64,000 nt of DNA from assembly GCF_014207745.1 (NCBI RefSeq), contig NZ_JACHJB010000001.1, positions 2,976,001 to 3,040,000 on the forward strand. The letters are read 5' to 3'. The position numbers were made by a program, and so were the translations under genes. Under the pieces are notes generated by a model. The model was not told the origin of the DNA, searched no databases, and saw only the letters and a list, made by a program, of their open reading frames with translations. Source of the DNA: Nonomuraea muscovyensis (GTDB lineage: Bacteria > Actinomycetota > Actinomycetes > Streptosporangiales > Streptosporangiaceae). Shown one piece after another: positions 30,304-39,496 of this stretch. Within the stretch, counting starts at the first letter, position 1. Every line of letters starts with the position of its first letter.

Positions 30304-31989
30304 TCAGTCCTCCCTCGCGTACACTCTGACCACCTTGCCCTTACGGTCGGCGGCGAGGTACGCACCGCCGTACTCGTCGCTGAGGTAGTAGAGGATGGTC
30401 GGCTGGTCGTCGGCGAACGTCCAGGCGCCCTGCACGATCACGTAACGCGACGTCGGCTTGTCGATGCCGAGCCGCTGCTCCGCCGCCCGCTGCACCTTCG
30501 GCAGCACGTCCCAGTCGAAGACGTCGAACGCGACCGCCTTCTCCCCGAAGCTCAGGATGCCTCCGGGGTCGCGGGTCACCTGCCCGTCCCGGTAGGTGTA
30601 GCGGTCGTACATCTTCGGCTTGCCCTTGACGGGAGCCTTGGCCGACGCGTGCCCTGAGTGGACCGACATCTCGATGAACTGCTCGCCGCCCGACGCCTTC
30701 TTCAGGGCCGCGACCACGTGGCGGATCCCGTCCGGGGTCAGCAACGTGCCGGGGGTCTCCTCGGCGGTCGGCTCGGTGGTCGGCTTCGGGCTCGTCGTGC
30801 CGGGATCCGCGACGGCGGTCTGCGGGGGACCGGCGGTCTGCGAGGAGCCGGGCGTGTCCGTGGGGGCCGTGGGCTCCACCAACCGGGGGACCACCACGAG
30901 CGCCACGGTGACGGTGCCCGCCACCGCCACCACCCCGCCGATCACCAGGGCCCGGCTCCGGCGGCCGCGGCGCGACCGGGCCGTCGGACCCGTCGGGTAG
31001 TACGCGGGCGGCTCCCCGGGCCTCGGGAACGGCGGCTGCGTGGGCGACCCCGGCACCCCGTACGGACCCTGCCCGTGGAACGATCCCGGCTGCGGCGACA
31101 TCGGGGAAGGCATCGGGGCCGGCCTGCCGGGTGGCATCGGGGCGGGGCCGGGCATCGAGGACGCCTGCTCGGCGGCCTGCGCCAGCATCCGGTCCAGGTC
31201 GGCCGCCGACGGACGCGCGGCCGGTTCGGGCCGCAGCAGTGCGTTCAGCACGGGCGTCATGGGCCCCGACCGCACGGGCGGCGGGATGTGGCCGTTCAGC
31301 ACGGCCGCGAGCGTGGCGAGGGGGGTGTCGCGGCGCATGGGGTGCCGGTTCTCCACCGCCACGTACAGCAGCATGCCCAGTGACCACAGGTCGGAGGCGG
31401 GATTGCCCTCCTGGCCGCGCAGCCTCTCGGGCGCGATGTACTCCGGCGAGCCCACCACGTCACCGTTGGCCGTGAGCCCGGGGGAGTCCTGCATGGCGGC
31501 GATCCCGAAGTCGGTCAGCACGGGGCTGCCGTCGGGACGCAGCAGCACGTTCGCCGGTTTCACGTCGCGGTGCAGGATGCCCGCCTCGTGTGCGGTGCGC
31601 AGGGCCGCGAGGATCCCGCGTCCCAGCCGCGCCGCCTCGCCCGGCGCCATCGGCCCCTGCGCGAGCCGGTCCTGCAACGACTGGCCGCGCACCAGCTCCA
31701 TGACGATCCACGGGTGCGCCATCGCCGCCGTGTCCACGATGTGGTGGATCGTCACCACGTTCGGATGATCCAGCCGGGCCAGCGCGCGCGCCTCGCGCAG
31801 CACCCGCTCGCGCATCATCCGCCCCCTGGTCGGATCGTCCTCCGGGGCGTTGGACGGGCGGACCTCCTTCAGGGCCACCTCGCGGTGCAGGGCGAGGTCA
31901 TAGGCGCGCCACACCGTGCCCATGCCGCCGCTGCCCAACCGCTCCATCAGCTCGAAACGGTCGTCGATGACGATACGTCCGGAAGTCAC
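30304..31989 (-). CDS. Serine/threonine protein kinase, membrane-bound
   Basis: The 561-residue kinase has a glycine loop LGSGGMGTVW (residues 19-28), Lys41, HRDVKPANVLL with the catalytic Asp at 142, and DFG at 160-162. A Pro-rich linker follows, then one membrane helix near residue 350 and a Thr/Pro-rich outer segment leading to a small extracellular domain of about 150 residues. No PASTA repeats are seen, so it is not PknB itself. The sensed signal is unknown. It lies 43 bases upstream of the deacetylase gene in the same direction and may be transcribed with it. Confidence 0.92.
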   Translation of the reverse strand: MTSGRIVIDDRFELMERLGSGGMGTVWRAYDLALHREVALKEVRPSNAPEDDPTRGRMMRERVLREARALARLDHPNVVTIHHIVDTAAMAHPWIVMELVRGQSLQDRLAQGPMAPGEAARLGRGILAALRTAHEAGILHRDVKPANVLLRPDGSPVLTDFGIAAMQDSPGLTANGDVVGSPEYIAPERLRGQEGNPASDLWSLGMLLYVAVENRHPMRRDTPLATLAAVLNGHIPPPVRSGPMTPVLNALLRPEPAARPSAADLDRMLAQAAEQASSMPGPAPMPPGRPAPMPSPMSPQPGSFHGQGPYGVPGSPTQPPFPRPGEPPAYYPTGPTARSRRGRRSRALVIGGVVAVAGTVTVALVVVPRLVEPTAPTDTPGSSQTAGPPQTAVADPGTTSPKPTTEPTAEETPGTLLTPDGIRHVVAALKKASGGEQFIEMSVHSGHASAKAPVKGKPKMYDRYTYRDGQVTRDPGGILSFGEKAVAFDVFDWDVLPKVQRAAEQRLGIDKPTSRYVIVQGAWTFADDQPTILYYLSDEYGGAYLAADRKGKVVRVYARED

Positions 31990-32157
31990 AGCGGACAGCC
32001 TAGAGCCACAGACCCGGACGATTCAGGGCTCAGCCCCGCCGACGCCGCAACTGTGATGTTCGCCGGCCTCGGAGTGGCGGTCGCCCACCTGCAAGCGCGT
32101 GGTCTCTTGGGCGTAGGAGAGGATCCCGCGCACGAGCCGCGGGCCGGCCCGGCCCGG

Positions 32158-32757
32158 TCAGGCCACGGGGTGCGGTGCGGTGCGGGACCGGGTGGCCATC
32201 AGGTGGTCGATGAGCGCCAGCAGCACATCGCGGCCCGCCGTCCGGTCGCGGGCGTCGCAGAGGACCAGCGGCACCTGCGGATCGAGATCGAGTGCCTTGC
32301 GGATCTCCTCCTGTGTCCGGTCCTTGACGCCGTGGAAGCAGTTGACGCCGACGACGAAGGGGATGCCGCGGCTCTCGAAGAAGTCGATCGACGCGAAGCT
32401 CACGTCCAGCCGGCGGGTGTCCACCAGGACGACCGCGCCCATCGCTCCGCTGACGAGGTCGTTCCACATGAACCAGAAGCGTTCCTGGCCGGGGGTGCCG
32501 AACAGGTAGAGCACGAGGTCGCTGTTGATGGTGATGCGCCCGAAGTCCAGCGCGACGGTGGTGGTGGTCTTGCCGCTCACTCCCTCCAGATCGTCGACGC
32601 CGACGCTGGCATGGGTCAGGTACTCCTCCGTACGCAGGGGGGCGACCTCGCTCACCGCGCCGACCAGGGTCGTCTTCCCGACGCCGAACCCACCGGCGAT
32701 CAGAATCTTCACCGCCAGGGGAGCAGCGTCCCCGTGGTCAGAGATTGCGTAGTCCAT
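32158..32757 (-). CDS. cvnD: Conservon GTPase CvnD
   Basis: This 199-residue small Ras-like GTPase has Walker A GGFGVGKTT at residues 22-30 and the family block LRTEEYLTHASVGVDD, with LFGTPGQERFWF as the G3 region. It is the output component of conservons, multi-protein membrane switches of actinomycetes. Its start overlaps the cvnC end by 20 bases. Confidence 0.93.
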   Translation of the reverse strand: MDYAISDHGDAAPLAVKILIAGGFGVGKTTLVGAVSEVAPLRTEEYLTHASVGVDDLEGVSGKTTTTVALDFGRITINSDLVLYLFGTPGQERFWFMWNDLVSGAMGAVVLVDTRRLDVSFASIDFFESRGIPFVVGVNCFHGVKDRTQEEIRKALDLDPQVPLVLCDARDRTAGRDVLLALIDHLMATRSRTAPHPVA

Positions 32758-33136
32758 CCCTCACCGCCTCAAGGATTGCCATACCGGGAAAGCCGCCTGT
32801 CTGCGCGAAGGCCAGCGGTGGCCGGGCCCGCAACTGGCCGGTCTCGATCAGATCGCCGATGAGGATCTTGGTCACCGATACCGGGAGGTTCAGCGCGGAG
32901 GCGACTTCGGCCACCGCCAGGGGCCGCCTGCACAGAGCGAGGATGGTGCGGTGCTCCGGCTGCATTCCCCTGAGGCCCCGCCCGGTCTCCGAAGAGACCG
33001 CGGAGATCGCCGTCACGAGGGTGATCAGCGTCAGGTCGTCCCGCTCGGGGGTGGTTCGTCCGCCGGTGATCGTATAAGGACGGACGAGGGGCTCGTCGTC
33101 GTCGCCGTCGTCGAAGCCCTCCGTCCAGTGCTTCAT
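32738..33136 (-). CDS. cvnC: Conservon DUF742 protein CvnC
   Basis: The 132-residue DUF742 protein contains LVRPYTITGGRT and a winged-helix-like region (PLAVAEVASALNLPVSVTKI) that may bind partners or DNA. The ATG at 33136 follows GGGGAG and overlaps the cvnB end by four bases; open frame further upstream is the cvnB gene out of frame. Confidence 0.92.
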   Translation of the reverse strand: MKHWTEGFDDGDDDEPLVRPYTITGGRTTPERDDLTLITLVTAISAVSSETGRGLRGMQPEHRTILALCRRPLAVAEVASALNLPVSVTKILIGDLIETGQLRARPPLAFAQTGGFPGMAILEAVRDGLRNL

Positions 33137-33567
33137 CTGTGTCTCCCCGCGCCGTCGGCCTCCGGGGCACGCGCGTCGGTCCCCAGCTTCTGGCCCACCT
33201 GCTGGATCAGGGTGTGCATCGCGACGGACATCAGTTCGGCGTCGACCTCCTGGGACGCGACCACGGCCAGGTGGGTGCCGCGGCCCGCGGCCGTGACGAA
33301 CAGCCACAGGTCGGCCATCTCGATGATGACCTGGTGGACCTGACCGCCGTTGAAGAGCTGCCCGACACCGCGAGCCAGGCTCTGCTGGCCGGTGGCGATC
33401 GCGGCGAGGCGTTCGGCGTCCGAGCGTTCGAGGGTCCGCGACCGGCTGATCACCAGGCCGTCGTCGGACAGCACGATGGCGTGCCGCGTGCCCGCGACCT
33501 GATCGACCAGGCCGTCCAGGAGCCAGTCCAGGTCCGTGTTGGTGGCGGTGGTTCGCTGCGTCATCAT
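33133..33567 (-). CDS. cvnB: Conservon roadblock/LC7 protein CvnB
   Basis: The 144-residue roadblock/LC7-fold protein (LDWLLDGLVDQVAGTRHAIV, LSDDGLVI) links the membrane kinase CvnA to the GTPase CvnD and probably modulates GTP exchange or hydrolysis. Two adjacent ATG codons at 33567 and 33564 overlap the cvnA stop. The second also fits the overlap and cannot be excluded as the start. Confidence 0.92.
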   Translation of the reverse strand: MMTQRTTATNTDLDWLLDGLVDQVAGTRHAIVLSDDGLVISRSRTLERSDAERLAAIATGQQSLARGVGQLFNGGQVHQVIIEMADLWLFVTAAGRGTHLAVVASQEVDAELMSVAMHTLIQQVGQKLGTDARAPEADGAGRHR

Positions 33568-36017
33568 CGATCTTCCGTCGTAGGGGAGCCGGGCTCGGGG
33601 GATCCGTTCGGCTCGGTGGGGAGGGCGTCGTCACCGGTCCGGCGCTTGCGCGACTGCCTCTGGAACGCGCCGATCGTGGCACTGGATCGGCTGGGCTGGT
33701 CGCGTACGGCCCAGGTCTCCTGGTCGGTCTGGTCATCTCGGTCCGCCGGGACCTTGAGCTCGGTGACCAGGCTGGCCTGGCGCACCCGCTGGGGCAGCGG
33801 CCGGCGGGCGGGCGACGGGGGTGTGTCGTCCCGATCCGGCGATCCGGCGGGTGCTGTCACGTAGGCCATCGCGCGTCCCCTGGAGCGCGTCGGCAACTGC
33901 GCGTCCTCGTGGGACGGGCGGGCATCGGCCGTACCTTCCTGTGGGTGGGGCTGCGGGCCGGTGGCGGCCTCGGGGGCGTCCTCGGGCAGCGCGGCCGGCT
34001 CGGGCACCGCACGGGGACGGTCCACCACCAGCGGTTCCGGGAGCAGCACGATGACCCGGGTGCCGCCGAAGGCCGACGGCCGCAGCTCCACCTGGAGCCC
34101 CAGGCCCGCGGAGAGCCGGGCGACCACGTACAGGCCGAGCCGCACGTCGTCGGCGTGGGTCATCACGTCGAGCTGCGGCGGCGACTTCATCAGGGCGTTG
34201 GCGGCGGCGTACTGCTCCGGTTCCATGCCGAGGCCGCGGTCCTCGATCTCCACGGCGATGCCCCGGCTGACCGGTGCGGCCCGCACCTCGACGGGGGTCA
34301 GCGGCTTGGAGAAGGTGGTGGCGTTCTCCATGAGCTCCGCCAGGACGTGGACCAGCGGTCCCACCGCGCGCTCGGCCACCCAGGATTCGCCCTCGACGTG
34401 GACCGAGATCCGCCGGTAGTCCTGAACCTCGCCCTGCGCGGCGCGCAGTACGTCGAGCAGGTGGACCGGCTTGCGCCAGCGGCGCTGGGGCTGGCCGCCG
34501 CCGAGGATCACCAGGTTCTCCTCGTAACGGCGCAGCCGAGCGGTGAGGTGGTCCAGGTCGAACAGGCCCTCCAGCACCTCGGGGTCCTCGTGCCTGCGTT
34601 CCAGCTCGTCCAGCTTCTTCAGCTGGAGGCCGATGAGGATCTGGGTACGGCGGGCGATGCGCTGGAGCATGCGTTGGAAGCCACGGTGCTGTTCGGCCTG
34701 CCGCACGGCGGTGAGGACAGCGCTGCGGCGGGCCAGATTGAGGGCGTGCCCGAGCTCGCCGAGCTCGTCGGGGGTGGGCTCGACCATGCGTACTTCGGCG
34801 TCCACGTCGACGTCCTCGCCGCGCTCCAGCCGGGCGACCACGTCGGGCAGCCGCTCCTGGAGTTCCTGGGCGTCCTCGCGCAGGCGGAGGATGCGCCGGC
34901 GAAGGATGGAGGTGAGGCGCCAGCTCGTGAAGATCACCAGGCCCAGGGCGAGCACGCCCACGGTGGAGATGCTGATGAAGATCACGAAGAGCGTGTTGGC
35001 GTGGCTGTGGCCGACCTTCTCGACGTTGCCGAGCCGGAGGCTGAGGAGTTCCAGCAGTTGCGCGGTGACCGCGTCCACCGAGGACCGCCACACGGCGCTG
35101 GACTCGCGGAGTGTCGCCTCCTTGCTCTCGGCGCTGATCCCGGAGGTGACCAACCGCCCTTCCAGAGCGGTCATGGTCTCCCACGCCTTGCTGGTCGTGA
35201 GCTTCCCGTACCGGCTCTCGTCGCCCGTGAGACTGGGGATCACCCGAGACCGCATGAGGTGCTTCCTGGTGCCGGCGGCGTCGGCGACCAGGCCGTACTC
35301 GTCCCTGGTCAGGTGCCCCTTCTCCCAGCCACGGGCCAGAACGGCGTCCGCGCGGCCGATCATGTCGACGACCCAGAAGAGGTCGACCAGCGTCCGCGCC
35401 TTGATGGCCACCTCGCTGTGATCGGCGTTGCTGAGGGCGGTCAGCACGCCGAGGTCCGACTCGAGGACGCCGCTGTAGTAGTCGAACGCCTTCTGCTCGC
35501 TGGACCAACCGGCGTCCACCGCCCGGCGCTGCTGGTCGAGGAGGCCGAGGTCGCGGTCGGCCCGGGCGATGGCCTCGGTCAGCCCTTCCGGTCCGTAGCC
35601 GGTGTCCAGGGTCCTCAGCGGACGGAAGGCGTTCACGGCTTGATCGGTCACCGCGCGCTGCTTGGCGAGCTTGTCGCGGGATGCGCCGGGGGAGCCGGCC
35701 TGCACCTCCGCGGTGAGCCGTCGCTCCTGGTCCAGGCTGAAGAACAGATCAGCCGCAGGTCTGCCGACGGTGGTGGTGGCCAGATCCAGCTGGGCCTTCT
35801 CCTCCTGCCACTGCGTGGACAGCTGGTTCATGCCGGACGCCAGCAGCGGGGCGAACGTCAGGCTGGGGACGAACACGACGATGAGCAGCACGGCACGCAA
35901 AGGCAGCCGGCGACCCCCGGCCAGCCGCCCCTGCCGGCCGCCGGTGGATCCCGCTAAGCCCTCCGCGTCGCCCACGGTCTCCGTTCGTCGTCGCCCGGCC
36001 CTGCCCCATCCAGCCAC
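33564..36017 (-). CDS. cvnA: Conservon sensor histidine kinase-like CvnA
   Basis: This 817-residue membrane sensor has a first helix near residue 50 and an extracellular nitrate/nitrite-sensing-type helical domain to about residue 330. A second helix (LFVIFISISTVGVLALGLVI) follows, then a HAMP-like linker and a GHKL ATPase domain with NATTFSKP and DRGLGM; a disordered Pro-rich tail ends it. GTG 36017 is chosen because GAGGAGAGGG lies eight bases upstream; the open frame runs much further without homology. The usual cvnE P450 gene is not found downstream. Confidence 0.88.
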   Translation of the reverse strand: MAGWGRAGRRRTETVGDAEGLAGSTGGRQGRLAGGRRLPLRAVLLIVVFVPSLTFAPLLASGMNQLSTQWQEEKAQLDLATTTVGRPAADLFFSLDQERRLTAEVQAGSPGASRDKLAKQRAVTDQAVNAFRPLRTLDTGYGPEGLTEAIARADRDLGLLDQQRRAVDAGWSSEQKAFDYYSGVLESDLGVLTALSNADHSEVAIKARTLVDLFWVVDMIGRADAVLARGWEKGHLTRDEYGLVADAAGTRKHLMRSRVIPSLTGDESRYGKLTTSKAWETMTALEGRLVTSGISAESKEATLRESSAVWRSSVDAVTAQLLELLSLRLGNVEKVGHSHANTLFVIFISISTVGVLALGLVIFTSWRLTSILRRRILRLREDAQELQERLPDVVARLERGEDVDVDAEVRMVEPTPDELGELGHALNLARRSAVLTAVRQAEQHRGFQRMLQRIARRTQILIGLQLKKLDELERRHEDPEVLEGLFDLDHLTARLRRYEENLVILGGGQPQRRWRKPVHLLDVLRAAQGEVQDYRRISVHVEGESWVAERAVGPLVHVLAELMENATTFSKPLTPVEVRAAPVSRGIAVEIEDRGLGMEPEQYAAANALMKSPPQLDVMTHADDVRLGLYVVARLSAGLGLQVELRPSAFGGTRVIVLLPEPLVVDRPRAVPEPAALPEDAPEAATGPQPHPQEGTADARPSHEDAQLPTRSRGRAMAYVTAPAGSPDRDDTPPSPARRPLPQRVRQASLVTELKVPADRDDQTDQETWAVRDQPSRSSATIGAFQRQSRKRRTGDDALPTEPNGSPEPGSPTTEDR

Positions 36018-36299
36018 GTGAAGGACCCTCTCCTCACCGATCGGTGCACCCAGACGAAAACGCCGAAGTAGGCGATTGGTGCCCGATAGTAGCCATCCGG
36101 CAGTTGACCCGAAACCCCCCTTCCCGGTCCGGCTCCGGCCGCCTTCGCACGTCGCGGTCCCTGGCGGAGCCCCTTGACCGGTTAGTGTGCTGGAGGGCGC
36201 GACTGTGCGGTCTCGGCGCCGGCCGAAATTCGCTGATGACCGCTTGGACACACCGGCGACCGACCGGCACCGACCCACCGGCACGCCCCCGCACGCCGG

Positions 36300-37202
36300 G
36301 TGAAGGGAGGGATCGCGCTGTCCCACCACACGGGGGTGCACCGGTCCACGACCGAGCACAGGTTCGCCGAGCACCGCGCTCTGCTGCACGCTGTGGCCTA
36401 CCGAGTGCTGGGCAGCGTCACCGAGGCCGAGGACGTGGTGCAGGACGCCTGGCTGCGCTGGAGCCGCGTCGACATGGCCACGGTCTCGGACGCCGAAGGC
36501 TATCTGGTCCGGGTGGCCATCCGGCTGGCGATCGACCGGCTGCGCAGTGCGCGCGTGCGGCGGGAGTCGTACGTCGGGCCATGGCTGCCCGAGCCGATGC
36601 TCACCTCGCCGGATGTCGCCGAAGACGTGATGCTCGCCGACTCGGTGTCGACCGCGATGCTGTTCGTGCTGGAGACCCTGTCTCCCCTGGAGCGGGCGGT
36701 CTTCGTGCTGAGCGAGGCCTTCGGTTACAGCCATGCCGAGATAGCACGGTGCGTCGGACGCAGCGACGCGGCGGTACGGCAGATCGCGCACCGCGCCAAG
36801 AGAGCTGTCGAGGCACGCCGCCGTCGCTACGACACCGATCAGGCGACCCGGCAGCAGGCCACCGAACGGTTTCTGGCCGCCTGCCTCGGCGGCGACGTGA
36901 CGGCCCTGATAGAGGTGCTGGCGCCGGACGTGACCATGGTGAGCGACGGCGGCGGCGTCACCGGCGCGCCCCGCAAGGCGATCCACGGACATGAGTACGT
37001 GGCCCGTGCGATCGTCATCCTCTCCCGGCGCATGCCTGACGACGCGCGGGCTCGGGTGTCGCAGGTCAACGGCGGCCCGGGGATCGTCGTCCACTCCGGA
37101 CCCACGCCGGTGCTGGCGATCACGTTGCATCTGGTGAAGGGAGCGGTCGAGACGGTGCACGTGGTCAGCAACCCGGCGAAGCTGACCGGCGTGGTGCTGT
37201 GA
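36300..37202 (+). CDS. ECF41-type RNA polymerase sigma factor, second copy
   Basis: The 300-residue ECF41 sigma factor resembles the one at 18572, with WLPEP, DGGG (VSDGGGVTG) and NPAKL motifs and a SnoaL-like C-terminal domain. The start is not certain: GTG 36300 has no good ribosome-binding site, while AAGGGAGGG at 36303-36311 would favour a start at or after 36318 (for example GTG 36336). The following DoxX-like gene has a matching ECF41 promoter, so it is a probable target. Confidence 0.9.
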   Translation: MKGGIALSHHTGVHRSTTEHRFAEHRALLHAVAYRVLGSVTEAEDVVQDAWLRWSRVDMATVSDAEGYLVRVAIRLAIDRLRSARVRRESYVGPWLPEPMLTSPDVAEDVMLADSVSTAMLFVLETLSPLERAVFVLSEAFGYSHAEIARCVGRSDAAVRQIAHRAKRAVEARRRRYDTDQATRQQATERFLAACLGGDVTALIEVLAPDVTMVSDGGGVTGAPRKAIHGHEYVARAIVILSRRMPDDARARVSQVNGGPGIVVHSGPTPVLAITLHLVKGAVETVHVVSNPAKLTGVVL

Positions 37203-37221
37203 CTCATGTCACGCGAGGGCG

Positions 37222-37248
37222 TGTCACTTCCTGAGACGCCGCTTCGTC
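37222..37248 (+). promoter_or_regulatory. ECF41-type promoter of the DoxX-like gene
   Basis: TGTCACT (37222-37228), exactly 16 bases, then CGTC (37245-37248). This fits the ECF41 consensus TGTCACA-N16-CGTC with one mismatch. It lies 48 bases upstream of the DoxX-like start and directly after the sigma gene. Confidence 0.7.
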
Positions 37249-37295
37249 CGTGAGGCGACCGACCACCCGTCGTTCTCACTGGAGAAGGAGACCCC

Positions 37296-37652
37296 GTGTT
37301 CGTCGCCTACGTCGCGGTCACCCTCGTCGCCTCGGCACTCTACGGCCTCGCCGCCGTCGCCAACCTCATCGGTCACGACTATCCCAAGAGCCAGGCGGAC
37401 AAGATGCGCGTGTCCCGATCCTGGATGCCCCTGTTGGGCGCGCTGCTGGCGGCAGGAGCGCTGGGCCTGCTCGCCGGGTTCGCCGTGCCGGTGCTGGGCA
37501 CGCTCGCCGCCGCCGGCCTCGTGCTGTACTTCCTCGGCGCGCTCGGTGCTCACCTGCGGGTTCGCGACTACCACCTCGGACCGTGGGCGATGTTCTTCGC
37601 CCTGGCGGTGGCCGCCCTGGCCGTGAATCTGGCCTACCGGGGTTTCTCGTAA
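37296..37652 (+). CDS. DoxX-like small membrane protein
   Basis: The 118-residue protein has four hydrophobic helices and the DoxX-like pattern, with KMRVSRSWMPLLGALLAAGA in the second quarter and HLRVRDYHLGPWAMFFALAV near the end. A GTG start follows GAAGGAG. DoxX-family members are common among genes driven by ECF41 factors and are thought to serve redox or quinone-linked functions. Transcription probably depends on the promoter at 37222. Confidence 0.85.
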   Translation: MFVAYVAVTLVASALYGLAAVANLIGHDYPKSQADKMRVSRSWMPLLGALLAAGALGLLAGFAVPVLGTLAAAGLVLYFLGALGAHLRVRDYHLGPWAMFFALAVAALAVNLAYRGFS

Positions 37653-37788
37653 CCGCCGGTGGGTGCGGCTCATCCTCGGGAAGAGCTCACGACGGTCGCC
37701 CTGCCGTAAGCCCGGCGACGACCGCCAGGCAGGTCACCTTCCCCGCCGACGCCCGACCGCTCCCCGTCACCGGCATGCGAGCCGCCGG

Positions 37789-38286
37789 TCACACGCACAT
37801 CCAGCAGTAGAGCAACTGATCGTTTTCCTTCGCTCGGCGGGCAAGACCGACGAGATCCTTGACAAGGGACAGCGTGTAGCCGTCGTCGTCATAGGTGAAT
37901 CTCGAGAACTCCTCGATCGCTGCCCATTGCTCGGCCAGCGCCGGTAGGCGTGCGTCGTCCACGCCGGCGAGCACGTCGCGTACGTTCACCAGCAGTTCCA
38001 CGATCGCCGGACCGTCCCGGTAGGGGAAGTCCTCCGGTAGGGCGTGCGGGGCACCCTCCGGGGGTGGATACAGCTCCACCGTCTCGACCAGGTCCGCGGA
38101 GTAGTCCACTTCGCTGGCGAACGCCACGAGCTTGCCCAGGCAGACTTCAGGGTCGATCCATTTGGTCTCCACCACATCGAACTCCGGAACTCCGCGCGAG
38201 AGGACACCGATCACACGCGTATGCTCCGGCCTGACGGTCGCCGAGACGCGGTCCGCGGCCCGGTAATACTCGTAGTGGACACCCAC
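37789..38286 (-). CDS. Hypothetical protein
   Basis: This 165-residue soluble, acidic protein (MGVHYEYYRAADRVSATV start, YCWMCV end) is of no family I can name with confidence. The compact layout and the balanced helix/strand pattern suggest a real small immunity-like or DUF1877-like protein, which is a guess. It is convergent with the DoxX gene. Confidence 0.6.
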   Translation of the reverse strand: MGVHYEYYRAADRVSATVRPEHTRVIGVLSRGVPEFDVVETKWIDPEVCLGKLVAFASEVDYSADLVETVELYPPPEGAPHALPEDFPYRDGPAIVELLVNVRDVLAGVDDARLPALAEQWAAIEEFSRFTYDDDGYTLSLVKDLVGLARRAKENDQLLYCWMCV

Positions 38287-38621
38287 GCGAGCGCTCCTGT
38301 CCGAGGTCCTGCCGTGGCCGACTTTTCGGACACGCTAGAGCACACGACCGACATTCACCGGCACACGGCGTACCCCTCCGGCGATTCCCTGCGGGGTCGG
38401 CCCGCCGGAAACTGCAGAAAACAGTAGAAACAGTCGGCGGTCTTGGCGAGTGCGCCGGCCGGTCGCCGACCAGCCCTCGTTCGCGGCAACCCAGAAGATC
38501 TTGATTCACAAGTCTTGCCGATTTGCTCGCTAAAACCTGACAAAGTGCGAACGGCCGTCCACTCTCCGGGGGAATCACCGAAGAGCACGATCAGATGCAT
38601 TCACTCAGACCAGGAGGGCAA
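38287..38621. other. Gene-free stretch, lower GC
   Basis: No open frame here has actinomycete codon bias or homology I recognise. GC falls well below that of the neighbouring genes near 38350-38640. AGGAGGG at the right edge serves the next gene. No terminator or RNA gene was seen. Confidence 0.5.
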
Positions 38622-38945
38622 ATGAATCCAGTCCAATATATTGCTTGCGTGAACAACGCAGGCTTCGTCATGCACTTCGACCTGGAGTACCTGGACCCGA
38701 ATACCGGCAAGTTCACAGAATGCGGGCCCGACTCCGGTAACTTCCCCATCAACCAGACCGGGGTGGTTGATCTCGAATCGAGCAGTGTCCCGGTAGGTGC
38801 GTCGGCCAGGCCGCTGGTTCACGCGGACGGGGGCGTCAACAATCCTGGCGACACTCTCGTCCAGTACGCCCAGAACGGCCAGACCGCGACCTACGAGGTC
38901 CAGGGAACCACGTTGGACTACTCCGTCAAGCTCATCTCCGGCTGA
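38622..38945 (+). CDS. Small hypothetical protein
   Basis: The 107-residue protein has no signal peptide and is rich in Asn, Gly, Thr and Val (ACVNNAGFVMHFDLEYLD; VQYAQNGQTATYEV). The pattern predicts a small all-beta domain. The start follows a strong AGGAGGG. Codon use is less GC-biased than in the surroundings, which points to transfer. It stands alone. I do not recognise its family. Confidence 0.7.
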   Translation: MNPVQYIACVNNAGFVMHFDLEYLDPNTGKFTECGPDSGNFPINQTGVVDLESSSVPVGASARPLVHADGGVNNPGDTLVQYAQNGQTATYEVQGTTLDYSVKLISG

Positions 38946-39201
38946 CGTGGCGGCTCGGGCGCGCTCGCCGAGGCCGCAGCCTGTGTCGGGCGGCTGAACT
39001 GCCGGCGAGGACCGCGTCGACGAGTTCGAACAGAACCTGCCAGGTCAACTTGCCCAGGCGGCCGGGGGCGTAGACCCCGCGGGCGGCCCTGATGGCAAGG
39101 GCGACCATGATCATGGCAGGCTGACGGGTCAACGCGACCTCTCTGCGAACGGGACGATCTTGGCGGATTGCCCTGATCCACCAGAGGTCGCGTTGCCTCA
39201 T
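38932..39201 (-). CDS. Doubtful open frame, possible gene remnant
   Basis: The 89-codon frame has a protein-like middle (MIMVALAIRAARGVYAPG, WQVLFELVDAVL) but an Arg-rich C-terminal end and no ribosome-binding site. It could be the tail of a decayed gene, perhaps a transposase. Its 3' end overlaps the preceding gene tail-to-tail. Confidence 0.25.
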   Translation of the reverse strand: MRQRDLWWIRAIRQDRPVRREVALTRQPAMIMVALAIRAARGVYAPGRLGKLTWQVLFELVDAVLAGSSAARHRLRPRRARPSRHVSRR

Positions 39202-39232
39202 CGTCCCTACCGCAACCCACAGCCCTACTGAA

Positions 39233-39264
39233 AATGGCCTTTCCCGCTATGGCGAAGGGCCATT
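39233..39264 (-). terminator. Degenerate terminator beside the tRNA-Ser pseudogene
   Basis: AATGGCCTTTCCCGC (39233-39247) and GGCGAAGGGCCATT (39251-39264) form an imperfect hairpin. It has the same position relative to the pseudo-tRNA as the intact terminator at 44030-44065 has to tRNA-Ser, and is clearly a mutated copy. Confidence 0.5.
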
Positions 39265-39271
39265 CGACGTG

Positions 39272-39376
39272 CGGAGGATCGGGGGTGTGAACCCTCTGAT
39301 GCCGTTGCCATCAAACCGCGTCAGCAGCTCGGATCTTGCCCGGCCCCATCGGCTCACCTGAGTTTGCCGGTCCTCC
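39272..39376 (-). pseudogene. Degenerate tRNA-Ser(GCT) copy
   Basis: On the minus strand the sequence keeps the acceptor ends (GGAGGAC ... GATCCTCCG), the anticodon region CTGCTGA and a serine-type long variable arm (TTTGATGGCAACGGCATCA). It also keeps the 3' part, very close to the intact tRNA-Ser at 44072-44160. The D-arm and anticodon stem no longer pair, the T stem has a mismatch and the length is about 105 instead of 89 bases. It is a decayed duplicate, better preserved in its 3' half. Confidence 0.75.
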
Positions 39377-39496
39377 TGGAATGGCGCCGTACGGGGCTGG
39401 ATCGCAACTGAAACCGCAACGTGAAGAGCCCGAGCGGCCAGGCTGCCACATGCACGTTCTGCGCTCCGGCCTCTCGTTTCACGTATCATTCCCGTC

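Noticed and set aside
37663..37947. Plus-strand frame between the DoxX-like gene and the hypothetical gene at 37789
   Set aside because: There is no ribosome-binding site, the composition is Arg-rich, and it overlaps the better-supported minus-strand gene.
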